Below are positions 6,524 to 12,053 of a stretch of 15,958 nt of DNA, piece after piece. Source of the DNA: Chloroflexota bacterium (GTDB lineage Bacteria; Chloroflexota; Anaerolineae; Ardenticatenales; Ardenticatenaceae); assembly GCA_003520455.1 (NCBI GenBank), contig DOUV01000971.1:1-15958 (forward strand). The letters run 5' to 3'. The translations under genes and the position numbers were made by a program. The notes under the pieces are model-generated. The model made no database searches. It saw only the letters and a program-made list of their open reading frames with translations, and had not been told where the DNA came from. The stretch's first letter is position 1. Every line of letters starts with the position of its first letter.

Positions 6524-6892
6524 ATGGACAAGAGCATCCTGGTGATCGAAGACGATGCTACGCTCCGGAACTTGCTCAGCGAGATTTTGGAGTTCGAAGG
6601 CTACCAGGTCATCACCGCCAGGGACGGGCTTGACGGATTGGAGAAACTCAAGGACAACCGGCCTGTGCTCATCCTGCTCGATTTGATGATGCCGAAGATG
6701 GATGGTATTACCTTCGTCGAGGAATTGGAACGCCGGGGACTCCACCCGATGATCCCTGTTATCATCCTCACAGCAGATCATCTCGCCCGCGAGAGGGTCA
6801 GCCGCGTCGAGCCCGAAGGCTACATCGAGAAGCCGATGGAGATTCGAACCCTGTTGGAGGAGATCACTCGCATCACACTCGATGCAGGGTAA
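6524..6892 (+). CDS. single-domain response regulator (CheY-like receiver)
   Basis: A 122-residue stand-alone receiver domain. The acidic pair is E9-D10-D11 in VIEDD, the phospho-acceptor is D53 in ILLDLMMPKMDG, the switch Thr is T83 in IILTAD, and the conserved Lys is K103 in YIEKP. All catalytic residues are present, so it should be phosphorylated by a histidine kinase; there is no output domain, so it must act by protein contact or phosphorelay. The ATG at 6524 follows GGAG (6513-6516) with a 7-nt spacer; a longer in-frame start at 6479 falls in the -35 box. It has no intact kinase neighbour; only a kinase remnant lies 1.2 kb away on the other strand. Confidence 0.92.
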   Translation: MDKSILVIEDDATLRNLLSEILEFEGYQVITARDGLDGLEKLKDNRPVLILLDLMMPKMDGITFVEELERRGLHPMIPVIILTADHLARERVSRVEPEGYIEKPMEIRTLLEEITRITLDAG

Positions 6893-7070
6893 CCGTAACT
6901 TCGGTCCCCTGGAACGAGACAGGGGCGAGCGAGGGAGTGTTGATAATCCGATCAGGGTTACATGCTCCAGGAAAGCGGCCCCCGCTGGGGTGGCTTATGC
7001 CCCAGGGTGGCGACACGACACGAGTTGACCGCGGGCGAATTCAACACCAGGGCCGAATGCCAGGGCGACG

Positions 7071-7095
7071 AAAAACGCTGCGCCGGGCCACCGGC
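7071..7095 (-). terminator. weak terminator candidate for the leftward small-gene cluster
   Basis: On the minus strand a 5-bp GC stem (7082-7086 with 7091-7095, 4-nt loop) is followed after 6 nt by TTTTT (7071-7075). It lies 72 nt past the last small gene. The gap between stem and T-run makes it a poor intrinsic terminator. The rest of 6893-7166 holds only short hairpins, such as CCCCT with AGGGG at 6906-6925 and AACGGA with TCCGTT at 7141-7155. Confidence 0.25.
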
Positions 7096-7166
7096 TCCCG
7101 CCTGGAATCGCTGATCAGCCCGCCAATGTGATCGCGCGACAACGGAGCTTCCGTTCCGGGAGTGAC

Positions 7167-7421
7167 TCAGTTCGGGCCATCAGTGTCCCAGGCACCTTTG
7201 ACCGGTTGAAGGTCCGATTCATTCTTCACAGCCCATCGCAGTCCGACCAGTGTCAATCGAAGCACCGCCCGGTGGGCCAACAATTGCCCCCGGAGTGCCT
7301 GGCGGCGTTCTCTTTGTTCGCCTAAGAGCCGTCGTTGTTCTGCGGCGATCTGGCAAAGTGCTCGGCTCAGCGAAAGCTGGGTGCGTAGGGTCTCGAGTAA
7401 TGCATCGTACTCTGCATTCAT
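7167..7421 (-). CDS. small helical protein, third gene of the cluster
   Basis: I do not recognise the family. The predicted protein has 84 residues. The first 60 are strongly helical and rich in Leu, Gln, Glu and Arg with coiled-coil-like spacing (LLETLRTQLSLSRAL, then IAAEQRRLLGEQRERRQAL), followed by a more hydrophobic stretch (RAVLRLTLVGLRWAV) and a polar tail. There is no signal peptide or Cys/His motif. The ATG at 7421 is preceded by TGAGGGCG, in which the stop codon of the upstream gene overlaps the GAGGG ribosome-binding site, and the gap is only 9 nt; this tight coupling is the main evidence that it is real. The helix pattern recalls small chaperones such as FlgN only in general shape, so I assign no function. 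Confidence 0.58.
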   Translation of the reverse strand: MNAEYDALLETLRTQLSLSRALCQIAAEQRRLLGEQRERRQALRGQLLAHRAVLRLTLVGLRWAVKNESDLQPVKGAWDTDGPN

Positions 7422-7430
7422 CTGACGCCC

Positions 7431-7613
7431 TCATTCATCACGTGACGATCCATCGTTCCCGGTGTCCTTCAGTATCGCCAGCCACAGGGCGTGGAGTCGT
7501 CCCTCTTCCTGGTGGAGTCGGCGAAACTCCTCCAGGAGCGACCCCATCCGTGCAGCACCCGATAGAAGTTGCTGCAACTCCGCCTCCGCCATGAACGCCT
7601 GGTTCCACTTCAT
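7431..7613 (-). CDS. small helical protein, second gene of the cluster
   Basis: I do not recognise the family. The 60-residue product is almost entirely one amphipathic helical stretch (FMAEAELQQLLSGAARMGSL, then LEEFRRLHQEEGRLHALWLAIL) with a short polar tail ending SSRDE. The ATG at 7613 follows a purine-rich GAAGGGGAAGGG site, 15 nt after the stop of the first small gene, and its own stop overlaps the ribosome-binding site of the third. The product is acidic and soluble-looking, with no membrane segment. Its place in the tandem set suggests that the three proteins work together, perhaps as helical-bundle partners; this is inference from arrangement only. Confidence 0.58.
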   Translation of the reverse strand: MKWNQAFMAEAELQQLLSGAARMGSLLEEFRRLHQEEGRLHALWLAILKDTGNDGSSRDE

Positions 7614-7628
7614 CCCTTCCCCTTCGTC

Positions 7629-7814
7629 TCAACTGCGGACCGTTTGCTCTGCAAACCAACGTTGACACAACACGGCCTGCTGCTGATCAACTATGAGACG
7701 CTGAAGCTCAACCATGAATTGCGTCACCAATTCCATTGCCTGCAGACGCGTGGCGATAAGTTGGTTGGTGGTTGCCGAGAGTTGTTCTCGCCACTCCTCT
7801 TGCTTCGGACTCAC
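7629..7814 (-). CDS. small helical protein, first gene of the cluster
   Basis: I do not recognise the family. From the GTG at 7814 the product has 61 residues, mostly helical and rich in Gln and Leu (EEWREQLSATTNQLIATRLQ, then LVTQFMVELQRLIVDQQQAVL). That start has a good GAGGTG site 9 nt upstream and gives a size like the next gene. The frame stays open up to a GTG at 7991 (120 residues), with an ATG at 7835 between; the extra residues are Pro/Gly-rich, unlike the rest, so I favour 7814. The stop lies 15 nt before the second small gene. No clear promoter is seen; transcription may begin further right, near or within the kinase remnant. Confidence 0.5.
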   Translation of the reverse strand: MSPKQEEWREQLSATTNQLIATRLQAMELVTQFMVELQRLIVDQQQAVLCQRWFAEQTVRS

Positions 7815-8067
7815 GGTACCAGCCACCTCTCGCATCCCGTGAGAGAGCCAGACAGCATTTTCGCTGCCAGAATGCGTCGGCCAGCCGGGAGACAAGGCAC
7901 TTCTCGCCAGGGCCCTGGCGACCATCCCCGCCGGCGGCACGTCTTCTGCGCACACCTTCTCATCGCCCGGCTCCCGCTGGCAACCCGCCACTCATCCGAC
8001 TTCCTTCGACGAGGGCGGGAAGATCGTCAGGCTGCGACGACCTGTGGAGCGCCATTTCTGCCAATTC

Positions 8068-8385
8068 CTACCTGGACGGGAGGAAAACAGTGAAGATGCT
8101 ACCTTCCTCCTGGCGGCTCGTCACCTCCACCGTGCCTCCATGCAGGCCGATAATCTCTTTAACCAGGGAGAGACCCAACCCCAATCCCGGGCTGGGTCGG
8201 CCTGGGACAGTTTCGATCCGGTAGAAGCGGTTGAAGATCCGCTCCTGGTCCTCGGGAGCAATCCCAATCCCCTTGTCGGCGACGGCGACGGCGACCTGTT
8301 CGTCCCGCCGCTCGAGCCGCACGGTGATCGTTCCACCGTGCGGGCTGTACTTGATAGCGTGGGGCAATGCTTTGGAGCCGGGCAC
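8068..8385 (-). pseudogene. C-terminal remnant of a sensor histidine kinase (HATPase domain)
   Basis: The frame encodes about 100 residues of a HATPase_c domain: a partial N box (HAIKYSPHGG), the G1 box ADKGIGIAPEDQERIFNRFYR, the G2 box GLGLGLSLVKEI, and a normal end (GGTVEVTSRQEEGSIFTVFLP). A kinase needs at least a dimerisation/phospho-acceptor helix and the start of the ATP domain; here a TGA lies two codons upstream of the GTG at 8385, and none of the three frames beyond shows kinase sequence. The key N-box Asn, in the usual NAxKY, is His. It is therefore most likely an inactive fragment left by a deletion or rearrangement near 8386. The reading frame of what remains is intact, so decay is recent or the fragment is still used. 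Confidence 0.75.
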
Positions 8386-8668
8386 ATTTCATGCCAGAAG
8401 TCTTTTTGGTAGCTGTGATTGTACGGCTTTCAACCCGGCGTATCTACTCACTGCGCAGTTGAGCCGCCGGCCGCGGGCAATTGCCCCCTTCCCCGATCAC
8501 ACGCTCCTGAGCGAGTCAGGTGCGCCGCACCGCCTCCCGGCCGGGCGAGCAAGGGGTGCGCGTGTGGCTCAGCCGGTGTCTGGATCGCGAGCCAACCGCG
8601 AGCAGCGCTCTGCGGTTCGCTATACGGCCTGGCTCACTTTGGCTCACCTCGGGCGAAGTGAAGAAGAA
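8386..8668. other. gene-free stretch beside the kinase remnant
   Basis: No frame on either strand has a recognisable domain, and none is preceded by a good ribosome-binding site. Short inverted repeats occur, for example the 10-bp palindrome ACTGCGCAGT at 8450-8459 and AACCGC with GCGGTT in 8594-8617, but nothing ties them to a function. The stretch joins the truncated kinase to the palindromic element and is probably rearranged DNA. Confidence 0.35.
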
Positions 8669-8736
8669 CGATGTGTTCATATTTCTGTAAAAGTGGCGTG
8701 TACGCGCCACTTTTACAGAAAGTGAGATACACCATC
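8669..8736. mobile_element. 68-bp palindromic mini-element flanked by a 10-bp direct repeat (MITE-like)
   Basis: A perfect 17-bp inverted repeat (8682-8698 with 8705-8721) surrounds the 6-nt centre TGTACG. The arms continue outward as imperfect inverted repeats: GATGTGTTCATA on the left against GATGGTGTATCTCAC on the right. Immediately outside, the same 10 bases TGAAGAAGAA occur at 8659-8668 and 8737-8746 in direct orientation, as expected of a target-site duplication. It has no coding capacity. It looks like a miniature inverted-repeat element or the fused ends of a lost insertion sequence. The direct repeat is of simple GAA type, so coincidence cannot be excluded. Confidence 0.5.
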
Positions 8737-8844
8737 TGAAGAAGAAGGAGACGATCAAGTCGGAAAGCGACGCGGCCCCCTCCACGCCGCGCGAGCGCTG
8801 CGAACTTCCCTCGGGGCGACAACCACGGTTGGAGTACGAGGGCA

Positions 8845-8873
8845 TTGTCACACAGCGGACCTGGTACTATAAT
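8845..8873 (+). promoter_or_regulatory. strong sigma-70-type promoter of the nuclease-like gene and hpt
   Basis: The -35 box TTGTCA is at 8845-8850 and a perfect -10 box TATAAT at 8868-8873, with 17 bp between. Transcription would start near 8880, giving a leader of about 95 nt before the TTG start at 8975. Confidence 0.78.
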
Positions 8874-8974
8874 TCTTGTAGCATATACAGGACCGAATCC
8901 AAAACGCAAGGATAGTTCTGTCGGTTGTTGCCCTTCTAAAAGCAATCCAATCCGGCGAGAAGGGATGTTCTGGT

Positions 8975-9358
8975 TTGAGCGAAGTGCGAGACTCTCAGTC
9001 TACGTTTGCACATACCGCCGAAGAAGAGTTCGGGCGACTGCTTGACTATTATGGAATTGAGTGGCAGTACGAACCGCACACGTTCCCTCTGGCCTGGGAC
9101 AACGCAGGCAACGTTACCGAAGCCTTCGTCCCGGATTTCTACCTTCCCCAGCAGGATCTTTACATCGAGTTGACGACGTTGCGGCCGCGGCTCAACAGCC
9201 GCAAGAATCGCAAGATTCGACGCCTGAAAGAACTATATCCGGACGTGAACATCAAGCTTCTGAAACGGCGCGACTTGCGGGCACTCATGCTCAAATACGG
9301 CCTGGATCATGCGGCCGAAAAGATTCAAGGCTCAGAGGCGCAGAAGGGAGACACGTGA
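8975..9358 (+). CDS. small PD-(D/E)XK nuclease-like protein encoded ahead of hpt
   Basis: A 127-residue protein with the layout of a minimal restriction-endonuclease fold: an N-terminal helix with acidic residues (AEEEFGRLLDYYGIEW), then YEP, the strand AFVPDFYLP (D54), the strand LYIELTT (E65), a basic helix (SRKNRKIRRLKELYP) and a last strand NIKLLKRRD. The classical Lys after E-x is Thr here, and nearby Lys/Arg residues may substitute, so catalysis is uncertain. Similar proteins are, to my memory, often found in Chloroflexota and Actinobacteria. It uses a TTG start, 9 nt after GAAGGGA (8959-8965); a GTG three codons later is the alternative. Its stop overlaps the hpt start by 4 nt, so the two are translationally coupled. 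DNA or RNA cleavage is inferred from the fold only. Confidence 0.75.
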   Translation: MSEVRDSQSTFAHTAEEEFGRLLDYYGIEWQYEPHTFPLAWDNAGNVTEAFVPDFYLPQQDLYIELTTLRPRLNSRKNRKIRRLKELYPDVNIKLLKRRDLRALMLKYGLDHAAEKIQGSEAQKGDT

Positions 9359-9939
9359 AGGCATTGCCGCTGGAAGCGTACGAAGACTATCGAGCGACTA
9401 TTCGTGAGATCCTGATCTCATCCGAGCAAATCGAGCAGTGTGTCTCTGAGATCGGATGGGCCATCTCTCAGGACTACGCCGGGCGCATGCCGTTGTTGGT
9501 GGGCGTGCTCAAGGGAGTCGTCCCGTTCATGGCCGATCTCCTCAGAGCGATCACAATCGCAGTTGAGGTCGATTTCATGGCGATCTCCAGCTACTCGCCG
9601 GAGATGCGCCACCGCGGCGCCGTTCGGGTCGAGAAAGACCTGGAGACGTCCATCGCCGGTCGCCATGTTCTTTTCATCGAGGATGTGATCGATACCGGAC
9701 TGACCTTAAACTATCTGTTACGCAATCTCCGCGCGCGTGAACCGGCGAGCCTGGAAGTCTGCACGCTTTTCAATAAGCCCCACCACCGCTTGATCGATAT
9801 TCGGCTCAAATACAAGGGCTTCGATCTGCCCGATCGCTTTGTCGTCGGGTACGGCCTGGATTACCGCGAGAAGTACCGCAACCTCCCGTTTGTAGGACTC
9901 CTCGATCCGCAAGTACTGCAAGGTGGGACGAATAGTTGA
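9355..9939 (+). CDS. hpt: hypoxanthine phosphoribosyltransferase
   Basis: A 194-residue purine salvage enzyme that joins hypoxanthine or guanine to PRPP to give IMP or GMP in the cytoplasm. The PRPP-binding signature is VLFIEDVIDTGLTL, with E109-D110 and the phosphate loop VIDTG. The pyrophosphate loop LKG is at 52-54 and the flexible loop SSYSPEMRHRGAVRV starts at 78. The base-binding end FVVGYGLDYREKYRNLPFVG is complete. The GTG at 9355 lies in a GTGA overlap with the stop of the nuclease-like gene and follows GGGAG. Length and motifs are normal. It is the last gene of the two-gene unit and meets the leftward RNA locus at a shared hairpin. Confidence 0.95.
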   Translation: MKALPLEAYEDYRATIREILISSEQIEQCVSEIGWAISQDYAGRMPLLVGVLKGVVPFMADLLRAITIAVEVDFMAISSYSPEMRHRGAVRVEKDLETSIAGRHVLFIEDVIDTGLTLNYLLRNLRAREPASLEVCTLFNKPHHRLIDIRLKYKGFDLPDRFVVGYGLDYREKYRNLPFVGLLDPQVLQGGTNS

Positions 9940-10032
9940 GAAGCGACGCCCGGCATGGCGCAAAACGGTGCATTACACGTTCCGAAGTGCGACGCAGAGA
10001 CGTCCCCGTGCACTACCACTCCAACCCGGGCG

Positions 10033-10068
10033 AAAAGAAAACGCGCGCCCAGCACGAGCAGGCGCGCG
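10033..10068 (-). terminator. intrinsic terminator of the leftward RNA, possibly shared with hpt
   Basis: An 8-bp GC stem (10042-10049 with 10061-10068) has an 11-nt loop. Read leftward it is followed directly by TTTTCTTTT (10041-10033), a typical intrinsic terminator. Read rightward there is no T-run, so any effect on hpt would be weaker. Confidence 0.75.
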
Positions 10069-10432
10069 CTCCTCTCAAAAACGGGAGCCCCAACTAACCT
10101 TCCGGTTCTTCCACCGTTCCCCGAGCTTCCTCATCGAGCTGACTTGCCTGACGCTCATCAACTCAACGATCTGCTCGGTGGTCTCCCGCGGCTCCACTTT
10201 TCGAGCGTTCCACCTGTGTCTCTTCCGAAGAAGCTACACCTTATGGTACCCTGTCAAAGCTTCATCACCTTGGGAACCCGCTCGCTTTGGCCTCGTTCAA
10301 TCCTCTTTGAGTGGTTAACCCACCCAGAGTCCCAAATCTGGCCTCTGCGCCAATGGAATCGCCTTCCAATTTGTTGGGGCTTCCCTCCCCTTCAGAAAGT
10401 GGCCTCTATGCGAAGCCTCTTCCCTCCAGGCA
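10034..10432 (-). ncRNA. candidate structured non-coding RNA, about 400 nt, unknown family
   Basis: A near-consensus promoter on the minus strand and an intrinsic terminator bound about 400 nt that contain no credible protein gene; the best leftward frame is about 40 codons with no ribosome-binding site. The transcript can form many local hairpins: CUUC-UUCG-GAAG (10222-10233), AACC-GGAA-GGUU (10096-10107), a 6-bp stem with loop at 10309-10325, and UGGAA/UUCCA at 10354-10368, plus a long-range CCACCG/CGGUGG pair (10111-10116 with 10176-10181). UUCG and GNRA loops are hallmarks of stable RNA. The motif GAGGCCA occurs three times (10400-10406, 10339-10345, 10288-10294 in plus coordinates). I looked for the conserved cores of RNase P RNA, tmRNA, SRP RNA, 6S RNA and group I/II introns and saw none. 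Confidence 0.65.
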
Positions 10433-10437
10433 CTTGT

Positions 10438-10490
10438 ATCATACCTCACTTCGGACCCGATGTCAACATCCTCTATTTTGAATTTATAAT
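10438..10490 (-). promoter_or_regulatory. near-consensus promoter with A/T-rich upstream element, drives the leftward RNA
   Basis: On the minus strand the -35 box TTGACA (10461-10466) and -10 box TATGAT (10438-10443) are 17 bp apart. Just upstream, 10471-10490 is almost pure A/T and resembles the UP elements of rRNA promoters. It is the strongest promoter in the window, and it points into a region without a protein gene. Transcription should start near 10431. Confidence 0.8.
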
Positions 10491-10581
10491 GTGCGACATT
10501 TTATCGATATATTCCTTCATCATTGTGACGTTTTTTAACCGATTATAGGTACTGCACCGGCCAGCACCCGGAACCAGACGC

Positions 10582-10610
10582 TTGGCGATCCGCCGATGGT
10601 CCGCTAAAAT
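10582..10610 (+). promoter_or_regulatory. promoter of the M20 peptidase gene
   Basis: The -35 box TTGGCG (10582-10587) and -10 box TAAAAT (10605-10610) are separated by 17 bp. A start near 10617 gives a leader of about 25 nt that carries the AGGAG ribosome-binding site. Confidence 0.6.
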
Positions 10611-10642
10611 TTATACCCTCCCCTCACGCTCAGGAGAACCTC

Positions 10643-11839
10643 ATGGCCGTTGATTCGATCCAGACCTTACTCACCCATGCACCCGTGCAAGCCGCGCGTG
10701 AGCGCTTCGTGGCAAGCCGCGACGAGATCATCGAACACGCCATCACGATCCAGCAAATCCCGGCCCCCACAGGCGCCGAGGGTGAACGCGCCGCCTGGGT
10801 CTGTTCTCGGTTCGAGCAACTCTGCCTGGCGGACGTGAGGCGCGATGCGCTCGGCAATGTCTACGCTCGCCGGCCGGGCCGCGCCGGCCACCCGGCTGTC
10901 ATCGTGGCCGCCCACCTGGACACGGTGTTCTCCGCCGAAACTGATTTGAGGGTGCGCCGCGACCGGGCCACCGGTCGAATCTACGGTCCGGGCCTGGGCG
11001 ACAACAGCCTCGGCGTGGCTGGGCTCCTCGTGCTGGCCGAGGTGATGCAGGATCTCGCCATTCCCACGCCCGGCGATGTCTGGTTCGTGGCGGATGTCGG
11101 CGAGGAAGGCCTGGGAAATTTGCGTGGCATGTGCGCGGTCACCAACGCTCTCGGCGACCAGGTCAGCGCCGTCATTGCTGTGGAGGGCGGCGGCTTCGGC
11201 ATGATCTGCCACCAGGGAATCGGCGTGCGCCGGCTGCGAATTGAGGTCCGGACCCCCGGTGGCCATGCCTGGTCGGATTTCGGCGTGCCGAGCGCGGTGC
11301 ACACACTGCTGCGCCTGGGTGCGGCCCTGACGGAGATGCAGATCCCGCCCGCACCGATGACTACCTTCAATATCGGCATCATTTCGGGCGGTACCACCAT
11401 CAACACGATCGCCCACGAGGCCCACCTGCTGCTCGATCTCCGGTCGGAGGCCACACCGGCCCTGAACGCGCTCGAGGAGCAAACCTACCGCATCGTGGCC
11501 GGGGCGCGCCGCCAGGCCGCCGATGGGGTAGAGATCGAAATCGAGCAGATCGGCAATCGCCCCAGCGGTCACATTCCCCGCGACCATGCGCTGACCCGCC
11601 TGGCCACGGCAGCGTTGGAAGCCGTGGAGATCCCCACCGATCAGATCGGGTACCGCTCCGGCAGTACCGATGCCAACATTCCCCTGAGCCGGGGAATCCC
11701 GGCCCTCTGCCTGGGCCTGACCGACACCTACAACGCCCACCGCACCGACGAATTCATCGAACCGACACGCCTGCCGCAAGGGCTCACTCAGTTGCTTCTC
11801 GTGGTCCTGGCTGCCGCGGGCGGCCTGATGGAAGAGTAG
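10643..11839 (+). CDS. M20 family zinc metallopeptidase/amidohydrolase
   Basis: A 398-residue cytoplasmic enzyme of the M20 clan. Likely metal ligands and catalytic residues are H91 and D93 in AHLDTV, D120 in GPGLGDNSLG, E154-E155 in VGEEGLGN, E181 in VEGG and H366 in YNAHRTDE. The lid or dimerisation domain contains the usual TPGGHAWSDFG (H208). The family removes amino acids or acyl groups from peptides and related amides (PepT, ArgE, DapE, CPG2); the D-x-G to GDNSLG form and the overall length are closest to PepT/CPG2-like members, but the substrate cannot be told. The ATG at 10643 follows AGGAG with a 6-nt spacer. It is transcribed alone from its own promoter. There is no signal peptide. 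Confidence 0.92.
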   Translation: MAVDSIQTLLTHAPVQAARERFVASRDEIIEHAITIQQIPAPTGAEGERAAWVCSRFEQLCLADVRRDALGNVYARRPGRAGHPAVIVAAHLDTVFSAETDLRVRRDRATGRIYGPGLGDNSLGVAGLLVLAEVMQDLAIPTPGDVWFVADVGEEGLGNLRGMCAVTNALGDQVSAVIAVEGGGFGMICHQGIGVRRLRIEVRTPGGHAWSDFGVPSAVHTLLRLGAALTEMQIPPAPMTTFNIGIISGGTTINTIAHEAHLLLDLRSEATPALNALEEQTYRIVAGARRQAADGVEIEIEQIGNRPSGHIPRDHALTRLATAALEAVEIPTDQIGYRSGSTDANIPLSRGIPALCLGLTDTYNAHRTDEFIEPTRLPQGLTQLLLVVLAAAGGLMEE

Positions 11840-11863
11840 GTTGCTCAATTGGTTGCGGCGCGG

Positions 11864-11979
11864 CGCACCTCGCTTCCTGTGGAGCGCCAGGCGGCCAGGA
11901 TGGCAGGTGCGTCGCACCTTCGCGGAAGGTCCCTCGACATCCTGGCGTGCGCCCGCTGCCGAACCCGGGCGCGTCGCAC
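11864..11979. repeat. cluster of nested and overlapping palindromes
   Basis: GCCAGGATG (11894-11902) pairs with CATCCTGGC (11938-11946). Inside are AGGTGCG-T-CGCACCT (11905-11919) and ACCTTC-GCG-GAAGGT (11916-11930), which overlap and so exclude each other. CGCACCT also occurs at 11864-11870, and GCGTCGCAC is repeated directly at 11909-11917 and 11971-11979. The cluster fills most of the 214-bp gap between the peptidase and GDPD genes. It resembles REP-type or mini-element DNA; it could also act as a terminator for the peptidase message, although no T-run is present. Confidence 0.5.
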
Positions 11980-12053
11980 TTTGAGAATTGAACCGCCCTG
12001 CTCCCAACCGCTTCAGACCGTGACCCTTTAAGAAAGTGATAGAATCAGCGCGT

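Noticed and set aside
7815..7991. 60-residue N-terminal extension of the first small helical protein
   Set aside because: Composition is Pro/Gly-rich and unlike the helical part, and a better ribosome-binding site precedes the GTG at 7814. It remains possible.
10034..10432. identification of the RNA as RNase P RNA, tmRNA, SRP RNA or 6S RNA
   Set aside because: The RNase P core (GAGGAAAGUCC and ACAGAA), the tRNA-like ends of tmRNA and the SRP AGCAG loop are not present. A GGAA loop alone is not enough for SRP, and the length does not suit 6S RNA.
9955..10548. 197-codon open frame on the plus strand across the RNA locus
   Set aside because: No ribosome-binding site, no recognisable domain and an odd composition (Pro/Leu/Ser-rich). 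It runs antisense to a much stronger promoter-terminator unit.
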